Shown here one piece after another: positions 1 through 10,964 of a stretch of DNA of 64,000 bases. The translations under genes and the position numbers were made by a program. The stretch's first letter is position 1; each line of letters starts with the position of its first letter. Below the pieces are notes generated by a model. The model saw only the letters and a program-made list of their open reading frames with translations, had not been told where the DNA came from and searched no databases. The stretch is from Piezodorus guildinii (Eukaryota > Arthropoda > Insecta > Hemiptera > Pentatomidae). The stretch is taken from NCBI GenBank assembly GCA_023052935.1, contig CM041298.1, positions 115,427,977-115,491,976 on the forward strand, in the 5' to 3' direction.

Positions 1-831
1 CATTTTATTGAGCAAACTGTTTGAGGAAATGGCTAATCATTTATATTCCAGGGATATAGAAGCTATTAAAAATTCCTCTTACAGTAAAATATATCCTCAT
101 ATAACCAACTTCCAACTCGGAGAAGAATATTTAAATCTTAGATGCAATATAAACAAAATAAGGTTAATCGCTCAACTAAGACTGGCAGGCGAGAAATCAC
201 AGAGGATAATCGTGGATGGATTATATTTAAATTTGAACCCAACATGACATGCCCTCTATGTAATACTGATGGTTACGAAAATATTGAACATTTTTTTAAT
301 ATTGTGTCCAGTTTTATATCCAGTCAGAAGATTCTATTTAGTTAAGTATGTTATGGAAAATTTTAATTTAGAAGACATATTAATTATCACCAACTATAAA
401 AGTTGAACGATTTATTTTTGTTTTCAATAGAAGCTTTATAGATAAGATGTTTTGTTACGAACGACTTGTACAAAATTTATAGGCATTTGTCATGTCGTTA
501 CTTTTTGTTTATATAAAATTGTTATCAAGATATCTATTATTTAAAACTGTTTTTATTTGATTTTCTTGAGTTTATTATTATTTATTTTTTAAAGTGTCTT
601 TGTTTATTATTTAATCAAGATTTGTATTCTTAGTTATTTTGTTAATTGTTATTTATTTTTTCACATAACGTCGTTTCTAAAATAGTTAGCTCAATTCTCA
701 TTTCTATATTTATATCATTTCCTTAATAAATGTAAAAAAATGATTTTGTCTAAATGAAATATAGGCCAAACCTCTTGCTAAAAGATGTAAATCTTAAAAG
801 CAATAAAAAATTATTATTATTATTATTATAA
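1..831 (+). mobile_element. LINE-A 3' part (cut by window edge)
   Basis: Tail of a non-LTR retrotransposon. Two overlapping open frames encode the C-terminus of its ORF2: one reads through a basic stretch (LIAQLRLAGEKSQ), the other continues into a zinc-finger-like motif (CPLCNTDGYENIEHFF, C-x2-C then H), so there is a frameshift near 190-240. An AT-rich 3' UTR follows and the element ends in an (ATT)n tail at about 809-829. An opposite-strand copy of the same segment lies at 38461-38845. The 5' part is outside the window or lost. It is non-functional as seen here. The clade is uncertain. Confidence 0.7.
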
Positions 832-1042
832 GTGGTAAAATTTTATTTAATTTTGCCAATATTTTGGCACAAGCACAGGAGTCTTAATCATGTTAAGTGA
901 GTTCTCAGAGATCAACAATAAAACTAAATGAATGCAGGTGTAGAGGTGAGGAAGGGGGATAACAAAAAATTGTAATAAGTCATTTTCAATCATATAGAAG
1001 ACAAAAAATCTGGTTAATCATCATAATTACAACTTTGACTTT

Positions 1043-1205
1043 GTTGTTGCCAGGCCACCTGATGACTAACTATTGCAAGTTCATATATCAGTGCCCAGGG
1101 GGGAGAGAGGCTCTTAACTAAAACATTAATCCCCTGCCCTTATCCCTTGATCTGTGAAAATCCCCAAACAGCCTAAGAAGGCAAGGAAAGAACAAAAGAA
1201 AAAAA
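1043..1205 (+). mobile_element. SINE-A fragment, head missing
   Basis: Matches the body of the SINE-A copies at 5777-5962 and 10607-10797: the GTTGCCAGGC...GATGACT segment, then CCCCTGCCC and the ending (AGCCT..GAAGGC). The tRNA-like A and B boxes are absent or eroded, so it should not be transcribed by RNA polymerase III. Confidence 0.55.
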
Positions 1206-1382
1206 AGAATAATAAACTTTTAGTTACTTTGCTGATTGTAATAAATTTCATGTGTGACAGTATTGTACACAAGATCCAAAACTGTACATCTTGTTAAGAT
1301 GTAAAGATAAATTTGATCGTATTGTTTATGTATAAAAATTCTGAATCAAACTGCTGTATGAACGGTTATAAGAATGAATTTA

Positions 1383-1565
1383 ATATAATTCCCATATTTA
1401 ATTTACATGAATGGTAAGGAAGCTATACTGCTCTATAAAGATTTTTTTTTTTAATAATGATGTTATACATAAGGTAAATTATTAACTATGGCATAATTTT
1501 TTTAGTTTGAATTGCAGGCATTTAAAACAATAACTATTCATAAAAAATAAATTAAGAGTTTATCT
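1383..1565 (+). repeat. 185-bp direct repeat, copy 1
   Basis: A segment containing AATTTACATGAATGGTAAGG and, further on, GCAGGCATTTAAAA recurs at 3005-3190 in the same orientation and order. Both copies lie in the LRR gene region, each a short distance to the left of an LRR-like exon, which may indicate duplication within the gene. Confidence 0.65.
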
Positions 1566-1671
1566 ATATTTATAAAAGAAAGAGCCATTTCACTCGATTT
1601 TATGGTCATAACAGTTTCTCAAAAAAGACTATGGTTGTGAAGTTGAAATTTCTCCTGGAGGTTAGTCTTAC

Positions 1672-1738
1672 CGTCTAGATGTACAATAAGGCTGGGTTTG
1701 GGAAAATTTGTCCTTAAGTGATTCAAACAATTATTTTT
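1672..1738 (-). CDS. candidate LRR exon (weak)
   Basis: On the minus strand an AG preceded by a T-rich tract (tgttttag) ends at 1739, and a donor (GACG|GTAAG) follows the segment. The 67 nt read 22 codons plus one base, with no stop, in a pattern that fits one leucine-rich repeat (NNCLNHLRTNFP..., ending VHLDG). The end is phase 1 and the donor has the same context as exon 3709-3787. It starts in phase 0, however, while exon 3709-3787 ends in phase 1. If it is real, one unseen exon (phase 1 in, phase 0 out) must lie between 1.75 and 3.7 kb. In LRRC23-like proteins about one repeat is indeed missing at this point. It could instead be a decayed duplicate of exon 3709-3787. Confidence 0.35.
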
Positions 1739-2438
1739 CTAAAACATAAAACAAAATTGGCTTTCAAATAACTCAAAAATTTCTAACTACCTAGAAAGAA
1801 AATCGTCTTTATCTGATCAGCAATAGCAAAGATACGAAAATACTCAAATATATTTAAACATATTTCGTTTCATAGCCATGTTTCGTGTAGGTTTCTATCG
1901 AATTCATACTTTCATTGTTGTTGGTTTTTTAAAATGATCAATAGGTTGAAAAAACGTTCAAGTTTTGAAAAGATAATAGAACTCAGTTCTTAATCCTAAA
2001 AAAAAAATGCGAGCTTATTCAGTTAGAAGAATACACCACCAAGTGGAAAAAATATGTATTTGTGTTACATAGAAGTTACGATGGTATAGAATGATAATGT
2101 TTTAAAGCAAAAATGTCAGTATTAGATAATTACGGGTATGGCTACTTGCTACTGGCATGTTATTGCATATTGAATTGAATAAAATTAATATCTGACAATC
2201 AACAATAATCATTTATTTGTCATACATAGACATAGTTAAAAATTTGCTCACTGCTATTCAGTATATTTCTATTGTATAACCTCACCTAACACAATCATTT
2301 TAAACAACTTTCTTAATTCGCAGCAATTAAAAAAAAAAAAATATAGTCGCGTGCAAAGCCGCGAGGTACAGTTAGTGTGTATATAAAATGCGTGAGAGGC
2401 ATAGGTTACACAAGATTCTTCTCTTAACATTTTGGCCT

Positions 2439-2704
2439 GGGATCACCAGTAACAGGGTGGCAAGCATGACAGTCATGGATTCAAACCCGCAGGTGGTCCT
2501 AGGATTTTTTAATGGAGAAAAAATCCTTAGTTATGCCGTCCTACGGAGGGGAATTAAAAGGTGGTCCCGAGCCTGTGCGATATCAGGTACTCGTTAAAGA
2601 TCCCTATCTTAATAAAACCTGGATAGGTAAAATTTAGGACTCCCACTGTAGTATCGTTCGATCAGCCATAGTAGCATAAAGTGACATCAAACAAATAAAC
2701 AAAC
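2439..2704 (+). mobile_element. SINE-C copy
   Basis: tRNA-derived SINE. A good B box (GGATTCAAACCC) lies near 2480. The family body follows: AGGATTTTTTAATGG, ATGCCGTCCTACGGAGGGGA, GGTACTCGTTAAAGATCCC, AAACCTGGATAGG. It ends in an (AAAC)-rich tail. The A-box region is eroded. Other copies are at 17945, 29763, 31714, 35078, 47270 and 60990. Confidence 0.75.
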
Positions 2705-2894
2705 ATTTTGGCTTAAATAAGTATCATTTTGTTTATTATTTCATATGACATATTACTCTCCTGGAAATTTTTTTTCTATATTCAATCTTATTGCATTTAG
2801 TTTTTTTTTTTTTTCAAATATATCTTAATCGATAAATTGTATACAAAATAATAACTCATCAAGGAACAGATGGTTCAGGTGGTGGTAAAAAAAA

Positions 2895-2960
2895 AAGATA
2901 AAAAACTATTTAATGTACAACGTTTCAACCCACGTCGCGAGTCTTCATCAGGCCTTTAAA
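2895..2960 (-). other. Penelope-like terminal fragment with hammerhead-like core
   Basis: The minus strand carries CTGATGA (2945-2951) and GAAAC (2922-2926), separated by 18 bases that can form a short stem (GACTC with GGGTT, including G-T pairs). This is the arrangement of hammerhead stem II and its conserved core. Penelope-like terminal repeats are known to carry hammerhead motifs. No cleavage strand was identified, so activity is not claimed. Confidence 0.45.
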
Positions 2961-3004
2961 AAATAGAACCAACATATTTTACAGAGGTTATAAGGACAAA
3001 TTTA

Positions 3005-3190
3005 AAAATCATTCCCAAATTTAATTTACAGGAATGGTAAGGAAGTTATACTGACCTACTTAGGAGTTTTTTTTTTTTTTAAATAATGATGTTTTACATA
3101 ACGTAAATTATAAACCATAGTATAATTTTTACAGTTTGAATTACAGGCATTTAAAAAAATAATTATTCATAAAAATAAATTAAGCGTTTA
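3005..3190 (+). repeat. 185-bp direct repeat, copy 2
   Basis: Second copy of the segment at 1383-1565, sharing AATGGTAAGGAAGTTATACT and CAGGCATTTAAAAAAATAAT with small differences. It lies about 0.5 kb to the left of LRR exon 3709-3787. Confidence 0.65.
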
Positions 3191-3708
3191 TGAGCATATA
3201 AAAGCATGAGAGATGCTCTAAATCATATCAAATTATCAGAATGATAAGGGCAGAAAATCGAAAGTCAAAATAAAACATGGATTTAAGTATAAAACGAACG
3301 AACCCTACTATGAACTGAATACATCATGTTAAAAAAAATATTTAAAAACAAAACTGGCTATAAAAACAACTTTGATATCAAAGAATTGAACTCTCCCTTA
3401 CTCATATTGCTCATACATTTCTAATATAAACTGAAAAGCAGCTGTGTATAATATTTGATTATTTTTTCTGACATATAGTGTTCCAATAAAAATATTTTAG
3501 TTTATTTAACTTTAATTGGTTTCTAAGTGGATATCCTTCATTATTTTTTAATACTGAAAATCAAAGCTGACAACAAGAATAAATAATAACCTTATTATTA
3601 TGATAACATCACCGACTTCATCAAAAATAAGTTTTTTTTTAACAATAACTATTATCATTATTTAATAGTAACAATATTTTAAAACATGCATAAGTAACTT
3701 TTACTTAC
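3191..3708. other. intronic stretch, nothing recognised
   Basis: AT-rich sequence directly downstream (on the minus strand) of exon 3709-3787. I looked here for the exon predicted by the phase mismatch with 1672-1738 and found no candidate with acceptor, open frame and donor. Confidence 0.4.
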
Positions 3709-3787
3709 CGTCCAGACGCAGAGTTGCCAGGCTTGGTAGCTCTCGAGCAGGAATTTTTTCTATGCTGTTATACGCCATGTCCAGGTA
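3709..3787 (-). CDS. LRR protein gene, exon 4 of the visible chain
   Basis: This exon adds one complete leucine-rich repeat (YLDMAYNSIEKI, then ELPSLATLRLDG) to the minus-strand gene described at 16247-16474. The acceptor is tttttag|TACCTGG and the donor GGACG|GTAAGTAA. The 79 nt give 26 codons plus one base. It starts in phase 0, exactly where exon 9367-9550 ends, and leaves phase 1. The sequence after YLDM aligns with the L..AYN.I and P.L.TL.L.G positions of LRRC23-like proteins. The intron before it, 3788-9366, is 5.6 kb and holds several LINE fragments, a SINE and a complete mariner. Confidence 0.7.
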
Positions 3788-4297
3788 CTAAAAACAGGTG
3801 ATAATGAGATGAATATTGAATTTAATGTATTTGAATTAGTGATTATAATTAAATTTGCATAAATAATAATAATATTTTAATAAGCTTATTAATTTATAAG
3901 ATAGTATATAATAAAATGACATTTATAGAAAGACAATTAATTAAATATGAGTGATAAAAAACTGTTGCAGGCAACATGGGAATTCAACTTACCTCAGCAG
4001 TTAAAATCAATTTAGGAATTATTAAATAAAGTTAAAGATAGAAAAAGTTTTAAGGTAAAGTTTTATTCAGTTTCAGTAATAAAATAGAATAAAATGACTG
4101 TTTTATCTAATTCAAGATTTCAAAGGGGTGTAAATATTTTAATCCTATTTAATACTTAAAAGTACTTATAAATCCCTTTAGAGGATTCTCTAAACTAGTT
4201 TAATCCCATTCCACTTCTTAAAAAAAAAAAAAAGCCTAAGTTTAGTTATTAGTTTCAAAGAAGAAATTTGTCAGTGTCTAATGAAATTCTCATAATT

Positions 4298-4600
4298 TTA
4301 AGGGTATGAAGTATTACTGGAAAAAAAAAAATTCACAGCCACTGAAGCAAACCATGAAATTATTACATATGAAGAGGGAAGTGCCCTTGTGTACTGCACG
4401 TCATTGGTCTTGGACGATTTTGGAAAGAAAGAAGGGTTTTGGATGACCATTAATGGATATTGATCATTTCCGCAGGAAGCTGTTGGGTCAAATATGTCCA
4501 AAAGTACTCGTAAACTTGCCAGGGATTGTGGTGTTTCGAAAAATACTTTTATTTGCCATCTACTCTCCATGAGGAAGGTGTAAAAGATCAGTAAGACTGG
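4298..4600 (+). pseudogene. possible DNA-transposase helix-turn-helix fragment
   Basis: The plus strand at about 4490-4580 reads SNMSKSTRKLARDCGVSKNT, a pattern common to the DNA-binding helix-turn-helix of Tc1/mariner-like transposases (S.R.LA...GVS..T). Upstream reading is broken and no terminal repeats were seen. The minus-strand frame across the same bases is probably a shadow. Confidence 0.3.
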
Positions 4601-4611
4601 ACCCTCATGAA

Positions 4612-5700
4612 CTTTAAATTAGCTCACACTTGGACGGTTCTCATTAGGTCCTCCACTGTTCCGTAAAGCTTTGTTTCCAGTTCCTTCGGTTCATACCAAG
4701 CATATCTTCTCACTTTTTCCAGAAGGACAAAGCTTTGCAGGATAAGCTCAACGATTTGTTCTTCTTCACCACATTCGCACATAGGATCATATCCTATTTT
4801 GAATTTTCGGAAGAGGTGTGATTTTAGTCTATTGTGGTTCGAGCGTAGTCTGAAAATGACCACTTGCTCCTTTCTGTTGAGACCATAGTAGGAATCTTTT
4901 GGAATACTTTTAGGATGCCTTGCTCTCCATCGTTCTCTTAAGGCCTCTTTATTGATGGTTTTAACTTCATCCAGAAAGAGTCAAGCATCTATTTGTGGTT
5001 GGAGGGACCCAGGGACTTTGGCCAGCTCATCCACTTTCTCGTTTGCTCTGATGCCGTAATGTGCAGGAATCCACTGTAAAATTAGTTTCCTGGTGTTTTC
5101 ATTTATTTTTACAAACTCCATTGCCAGTTCACTATGGGTCTTCTTCCGTCCTGTTAACAGCTTTTGGAGAACTGATGTTGCATCCATCAGAAACACCACT
5201 TTTGCATCCTTTAGGAATTGAGGAAAGTGATTTGAATGACACCCAAGATAGCCTCCTGTTCAGCCCGATAATTTATTGATGTGTGGCCAGTAGGGAGGCA
5301 TCTTTAAATAGTATTTCCATCAGGAAATTCAATATAAATTCTGGCACCTCCATCCTTAAACGCTTTAGAAGGCGAATCATCAGTGTATATTCGAATCCCA
5401 TCATGGCCCGAGTAATTGGAATTTATGAGGTCCAGGCTTATGGCTCTCATGTCATGACTCAGCATGTCATCCTTGTTGGTGATTCCAGGTATACTTGGAA
5501 CAATAGATGGCCATGTGCATTTCCTACAGGGTAGCAGAAGGGTTGCGGGTTACATAAAAGTTGGTTCCACATTTTTCATCTCCAATACACTCAAGAGGTT
5601 CTTAGTCTTGTGGATTGCGCTTTGTCTCTTTAACCTGGATGAATATCCTTGTCTAATCCTTTTTTTGTGGGGATGGTCGTGAACACATGCTGCTTTTTGA
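4612..5700 (-). pseudogene. I-like LINE fragment: RNase H and C-terminus
   Basis: Read on the minus strand from 5700 leftwards. A stretch after the reverse transcriptase is followed by an RNase H domain with IRIYTDDS (first Asp, about 5390), NYRAEQEAI (Glu, about 5260) and FLMDATSVL (second Asp position, about 5190), then WIPAHYGIRANEKVDELAK (last Asp, about 5030). The C-terminal part ends at 4624 with a Cys-containing CECGEEEQ motif. At least two frame breaks and a stop interrupt it, so it is dead. An RNase H after the reverse transcriptase is typical of the I and R1 groups. Confidence 0.7.
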
Positions 5701-5776
5701 GTTCATGTGGAGGAATTTCAGGTCTCTTTTATCTTCTATTGGTTGTAAGCCTGTGATAGTTAACATCGCATTGATA

Positions 5777-5962
5777 GGGGGCGGGGTAGCTGAGCGGGTT
5801 AACGCGCGTTGCCTAGCAACACAGAGGACCGATTAATTTGAAACCCAAAAAATTACGAGTTCGAGACTCGGTGCTGTGGGGGACTTTTATTTCAGCATTT
5901 ATCCCCCGCCCTCACCCCCTGGCCCAAGAAACCCCGTATAGCCTTCAAAGGCGAGTGCGTCA
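5777..5962 (+). mobile_element. SINE-A, best copy
   Basis: tRNA-derived SINE. The A box (TAGCTGAGCGG) is near 5788 and the B box (GAGTTCGAGACTC) near 5860, both matching RNA polymerase III promoter consensus. The body continues with CCCCCGCCCTCACCCC and CCCGTATAGCCTTCAAAGGC. The sequence TTGCCTAGCAACACAGAGG between the boxes does not fold like a tRNA anticodon arm, so this is a SINE and not a tRNA gene. Confidence 0.75.
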
Positions 5963-6257
5963 CAGATTATGTACTCCATTAACCTTTTGCAGGATTGGAT
6001 TGCAGACCCCTTGATCCAATCATTTCAATGGCAAGGACCCCCTAATTCTAAAAATATAAATCCTTAATATAAGTATGTATATATTAATATATTGTTACCT
6101 CTCAAATATTTCCCCTTTTTGACTATTGCTATACGGTATACGATGGTGTTTCTGGGGATCTCGAGGTTAAAATAAAATGCTTAATTAATTGCTTTGTCCA
6201 ATTCATCTTCGGGGTCTCTAGGTACACCTCCGTGTCCCAATTTTATGGTGAGTTGAA

Positions 6258-6715
6258 GTGGCTTTACCCTTCCAATCGTCGCAAGTATTTCCTTGTGTCA
6301 TTCTTTTACCAAGTTATCCAATCCCACTGTCCATCCTCGTACACTCTCCAAACCTTCTAGATTTATACAGTACGGCCCACCGAACTGAACTTTCGACAGA
6401 TCTTTTCTCATTCTATCCACAATCCTATGAAATTCCATTCCTCCTTCCATCCATCACTCCAACTCTCTTTCAACCTTCAAATCCCTCATATTTAATCACT
6501 TAATGAACATCCAGGCTCAATAAAATTGTAAATAAGTTTTTATTTTTTTGTTTTCTTCTTATTTGGATATGTCTAATTTTATATAAGTAATTATTAACTT
6601 GTTAACATGTATTTAACTTACTCTATGACTCCAAAGCACATTCTGTTCATTCTGCATTTTTTATTCTAAAGGGACATGTCCCAGGATAATAAAGAATTTA
6701 TTTATATCAATACTA
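6258..6715 (+). mobile_element. CR1-like LINE tail
   Basis: The open frame at 6258-6503 (81 codons) is the last part of a LINE ORF2. Its Ser/Pro-rich AHRTELSTDLFSF...TPTLFQPSN pattern parallels the C-termini at 9960-10060, 14339-14578 and 61320-61500. The 3' UTR ends with GGGACATGTCCCAGGATAAT near 6670-6690, the shared family ending. Confidence 0.6.
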
Positions 6716-6782
6716 CATCATATATTGTACATTTCATGCAAAATACCACTGCTACTAATACTCTGTATACCAGAAATAGTTA

Positions 6783-8028
6783 CCAGGTGTAGAAGTATGA
6801 AACCGGAATTTCCCTATAGTTGGTGCTTGATATCAGTTTAAAGACTTAAAGACTGCTTCTGTAGCGCCATCTTCTCCCTTTAACAGCTGACGAAGTTTGT
6901 CAGTCAACACACAATGACTTAAGTTTCATACACTCGTATATTTTTCTATAACCTAAAACACGTCGAGTTTTGTGTCCACAAACTATGATTGACAGCATTG
7001 GTTTTCTGCTATCATGTGAAGAAAACTGCTGCAGAATCGCCTAGAATGCTTGACAAAGCATACGGTGAACATGCTCTGGGCAAAACTCAATACTTTGGGT
7101 GGTTTAAAAAACTTAAAAGTGGTGATTTTGACATGAGAAGCGAGGAGCATGGGAAACCACTGAAAAAGTTTGAAGACAAGGACTAGCAAGCCTTATTAGA
7201 TTAAGACAATACTCAGACTCAACAAGAACTCGCTGAACAATTGAATGTGATGCGAAAAGCAGTATCTCTTCATCTGAAAGCTTTGGGAAAGATTAAGGAA
7301 GTGGGAAAATGAACTGAATGAAAGACAGCAAGAAAATCGAAAAACCACTTGTCAAATGCTGCTCATCAGATGTAATAGAAAAACATTTCTTCATCGAATA
7401 GTGACCGGTGATGAAAAGTTAATATATATTCAGAATCCTAAGCACCATAAATCATGGGTGAATCCAGGCAAACCATCAACATCCACTTCAAGACCAAATC
7501 GTTTTGGAAAGAAAGCAATGCTGTGCGTTTGTTGGTGGGATCAAAAGGGTATAATATATTATGCGCTACTAAAACCTGACGAAACTGTTAACTGATCGCT
7601 ACCAACAACAAATGATCAATTTGAATCAAGCACTACGTCAAAAACTACTGGAATATGCAATATGCAAAAGTCATTTTGCTTCATGATAATGCTCCCTCAC
7701 ACAGAGTAAAACGGGGTTCAATTGGGAAATACTAGTGCATGTGGATTATTCTCCAGACTTGGCTCCATCTGATTACCATCTATTCGCATCATTAGGACAT
7801 GCACTCGCCGAACAGGCACTTCGATTTGTATGAAAATGGCTCGACAACTGTTTCTCTTCAAAAGAAAAATTGTTTTTTTTGGCGTGGCATTCATAACCTG
7901 TCAAAAAGGTGGGGAAAATGTAGAAATTCCAATAGAGACTATTTTGAATAAAATATTTTTTATAATTTCCAAATAATAGACATGCAATTTTTACTAAAAG
8001 AAATCTGGTTTCATACTTCTACACCTGG
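6783..8028 (+). mobile_element. mariner-1, mauritiana-type, inactive
   Basis: A complete 1246-bp mariner bounded by TA duplications (6781-6782 and 8029-8030). The terminal inverted repeats begin CCAGGTGTAGAAGTATGAAA and resemble those of Mos1. Transposase pieces in order: the N-terminal helix-turn-helix (6989-7183, HVKKTAAESPRML...GDFD), a linker (QLNVMRKAVSLHLKALGKI), the first catalytic Asp in VTGDEKLIY (about 7398), CVCWWDQKGIIYYALL, the second Asp in HDNAPSHR (about 7686), and YSPDLAPSDYHLF with the third Asp (about 7770). Only 83 bases separate the last two Asp codons where 102 are expected for D34D, and several stops and shifts are present. It cannot encode a working enzyme. Confidence 0.88.
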
Positions 8029-8142
8029 TAGGTAGGAGAAATGGAAAAGAAGAAAAATGGACTACGCTCAAGGAGTTTACATCAAACCATCTACATTGAA
8101 TAACCAAATTTAAAACTAATTTTAAATTTTAAAATAAACCCC

Positions 8143-8963
8143 CCTATGCTGATGACACCTGCGTGTTATCAGTTCAAAAAGATCCATTTGTTGCCTCAAA
8201 TACTCTTCAAGACCACATCTAAGACCTAGAAGTACGGTGTCAGAACTGGAGAATAAAAATAAATTCCAACAAATCCCATCAAATAACCTTTACCCTTCGC
8301 CGTAAACCTTTGACTTCCTGCCCTAAAGTATCCTTTAATAACAATCAACTAGTTCCTGTTGAACAGATCTGATACCTAGGACTTCTTGACAAACGCCTAA
8401 CTTGGAATCCACATACACAACTAAAACGACAAGAAACTGCTCACCGCTTTAGGCTACTTCAACACTTACTAGATAAACGATCAAACCTTGCCTCTGAACT
8501 ACAAAAGGCTCATCTACATGACTATTATAAGACCAACCTGGACTTACGGAGTAGAGCTTTGGGGCTCTACTAAACCATCAAATTCTTCCCGCATCCAATC
8601 CTTACAATCCAAAATCCCAACGCTGCCTTACTTTGTCACGAATAAACTTATCCATAAAGACCTTAATGTTCCCTATGTTACTGATTTGGCCCGGACCAGG
8701 TATCAATCCTCTCATAACTCCATTCTCACTTTAACCCACTAGTTTCAATCCTTTCTTCCTCTTCAATTCCGGATAATCCTCCGAGGTGCCTGAAAAGGAA
8801 ATGGCCCCAGGATCTTCAAGTTTAGAATATTTTTAGAGTGCTGCCAGTGGGTAGTGTCTCTACGTGTTTTTCATGACAGTTTTGTATATTACCATCACAT
8901 TTACTAGATGTATTTTTATTTAATACAGTTGTAAATATCAATAAATATTAAAAAAAAAAAAAT
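8143..8963 (+). mobile_element. LINE-J1 (jockey-like) 3' end with target duplication
   Basis: A 5'-truncated LINE starting at the YADDT catalytic motif of reverse transcriptase. It continues through CQNWRIKINS and LTWNPHTQLKRQETAHRFRL to the C-terminus, then ends in AATAAATATTA and a poly-A run. Flanking duplications AAATAAACCCC are at 8132-8142 and 8964-8974. Frameshifts and stops (for example after LDLRSRALGLY) make it dead. It inserted beside a hAT-like end. Other J1 copies are at 9655, 12111, 16985 and 63209. Confidence 0.8.
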
Positions 8964-8970
8964 AAATAAA

Positions 8971-9012
8971 CCCCAGGGGTCCGCGGACCACCTGTTGGGA
9001 ACCACTGGGCTA
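8971..9012 (-). mobile_element. single hAT-like terminus
   Basis: Read on the minus strand the block starts CAGTGGTTCCCAACAGGTGG and continues GTCCGCGGACCCC, the usual form of hAT transposon ends. The sequence to its left is the LINE-J1 tail, so that LINE inserted into or next to this element. No second end and no transposase were found. Confidence 0.45.
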
Positions 9013-9366
9013 GCATATGGCTAATGACAGTATATAACAATGGAGTATAGTAGTATTAATTCTATTTTATATCAAAGAAATGATAATACAAATATTTGGT
9101 GAAAAACGGTCAGTTTTTTATACACCTGATACACATTTGATAAATAATATTAATAAAGAAAGAAAAAATAAATTTTAAAAATATAGTTTAGATAGGATGT
9201 TTTTTGTCATCCTGATGATGGCTGAATAAATACAACTCTGGTTGCTAATTTACTAATGGACTTGAGACTTTAAAAAAAAAAAATCTCAGTTAAATAATCA
9301 GATAGTATATTTTCAATCATTATTTTATATTTTTTCCGAAGATATTAGAGTAAGGGAATTACTAAC

Positions 9367-9550
9367 CATGAGCTCCGTCAAAGTATGAGGCAGCATGATG
9401 TTATCTATCTGATTGTTGTCCACTTTGAGAGCTATGAGGCCCCGAAGATGTACCAGGTGCCCAAGAGCATGGGTGCGAAGCAAGTTCTCGCTGGCATCCA
9501 CGTAAGTAAGGAACCAGAGGAAGTCTAAGCCTTGCAAGGTCAAAAGCTGC
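9367..9550 (-). CDS. LRR protein gene, exon 3 of the visible chain
   Basis: 184 nt with acceptor tttttccag|GCAGC and donor CATG|GTTAGT. One base completes an ATG codon split with exon 11818-11945, then 61 codons follow without a stop. The encoded text is LRR-like: LLTLQGLDFLWFLTYVDASE, NLL, then ALGHLVHLRGLIALKVDNNQ and IDNIMLPHTLTELM. The YVD.SEN.L and L..LK.D.N spacing closely parallels LRRC23 family proteins. It leaves phase 0, matching exon 3709-3787. Confidence 0.75.
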
Positions 9551-9654
9551 CTGGAAAAATTAAGTAATTGGTTTAATAATAATGCATAAAGAACTATTTA
9601 TTTACCTCTATTCTGCTTTAAAACCCAAGTTAAGAAAGTACGGTAATTAACATT

Positions 9655-9740
9655 CCTTAGATATCCCTGATAACCCGCCGAGGCTATTGAAAAGAAGGTG
9701 GCCTCGGGACCTACTATCTTAAAATAGTAAATGAAGAGTC
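9655..9740 (+). mobile_element. LINE-J1 tail, left piece (split)
   Basis: Matches the J1 C-terminus and stop region (ATAACCCGCCGAGGC, GAAAAGAAGGTGGCC, CGGGACCT). The corresponding 3' UTR end appears at 10385-10495. The two pieces appear to be one tail split by a CR1-like insertion at about 9770-10378. Confidence 0.5.
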
Positions 9741-9769
9741 AAGTCAAGAATCCACTTTGACTATGGATG

Positions 9770-10378
9770 CCTAGTGACTCAGAGGTGAAAACGAAATGAA
9801 GCTAAAAAGATTAATGAATAGGTTAATAAGATTTACGTACCGGCTCCCCAAGTAGTCCCCCTTCTCTCACTGGTATTCTGGTCAAAGGTGGCTCAATCCC
9901 GAGTCCCAAAGAAAATACCTACTTGCATCTTCCTATTCCAATCCTTGCGAGCCAGAAAACCTTCCTATATCTTTGACCTCCTAACTCCTATACCTACCCT
10001 TTCATAGAACAGCCTCCTTTGAAAAATTCCTTTATCATCCGTGCTACCATACTTCAGAGCTCTTTAATTAATCTCTCTCTCCATAAATTGTCGTCCCTAA
10101 TCACTTTCAAACACCATTTATTTATCATATCCTGAAAAATCAATCTTCTGCACATATGTGATAAATCATGACTGTGATAATACATAACAAAACTTATTCG
10201 ATGTTGTTATCTGTTTTTATTTGTATCTTTTATTTATTCTCATTTTAATTAATTTACTATTTGACTTAACAATCATGTATGAAATGAAGCCAGACAAATC
10301 GGACTTCCTCTGTTCACTGTACATTATTCTTAAGGAACGAAATGTCCCAAAATAAAAACGATTTTTCACTTAATTTCA
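9770..10378 (+). mobile_element. CR1-like LINE 3' end
   Basis: The end of a reverse transcriptase ORF (MKLKRLMNRLIRF, FSHWYSGQRWLNPESQRKYL, FHRTASFEKFL) followed by a 3' UTR ending in GAACGAAATGTCCCAAAATA. It aligns with the copy at 60840-61845, including CTCACTGGTATTCTGGTCAA. Stops are present throughout. It lies inside a J1 tail. Confidence 0.6.
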
Positions 10379-10384
10379 TTTCAA

Positions 10385-10500
10385 GAGCTACCACTGGGTA
10401 ACTTTATCTCAAGATATTTTTCTCAACCTGCATATTTACTTATTGTGTTTTATATAATACAGTTGTAAATTATAATAAATAAATTTAAAAAATATTGTTT
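10385..10500 (+). mobile_element. LINE-J1 tail, right piece
   Basis: Carries the J1 3' UTR end: CTACCACTGGGTAACTTTAT, then AATACAGTTGTAAATTATAA and TAAATAAATTTAAAAAA, as at 8835-8963. Confidence 0.5.
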
Positions 10501-10606
10501 TTTCCCTTATTTCCTCAGACGCAAAATTACTAGGTCCCAATAAAAGTTTAAAATGATATGATGCATAAGAAAAATAATATCAAACTTTCAGTATTTTATC
10601 TTTTTT

Positions 10607-10797
10607 TATTCAAGCCCTACAACACCTTCGTAGGCTATACAGGGGCTTCTTCGGCAAAGAGATGAGAGAGGATTAATGCCGAGTTAAAAGCCCTCTGTCA
10701 CTGAGACGCGATCTCGTTCTAATTATTTCATTATATATTTTCAGTCATCTGGTTGCTGGGCAACTCATATTCTTCACAACTCAGCCACGCCACCCCT
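10607..10797 (-). mobile_element. SINE-A copy
   Basis: On the minus strand: GGGTGGCGTGGCTGAGTTGT (A-box region), GTTGCCCAGCAACCAGATGA, a weak B-box region (GAACGAGATCGC), then CCTGTATAGCCTACGAAGG. The order is the same as in SINE-A at 5777-5962, with more divergence. Confidence 0.65.
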
Positions 10798-10964
10798 CAG
10801 TATTTTATCATTCTTATAAACATAATCAACAGAACAGAGTGAAACAACAGCCTAATGTATCCCACTTTTATAATAAGTCAAAATAGCATCTCCCCTTCTC
10901 TTACATCCATAAATAACATTTCCTCAGATCGTTTCTTAACAAACCATCAACTGTCAGCACCCCT

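Noticed and set aside
5777..5870. tRNA gene
   Set aside because: Same reason: SINE-A head with correct boxes but no cloverleaf and multiple dispersed copies.
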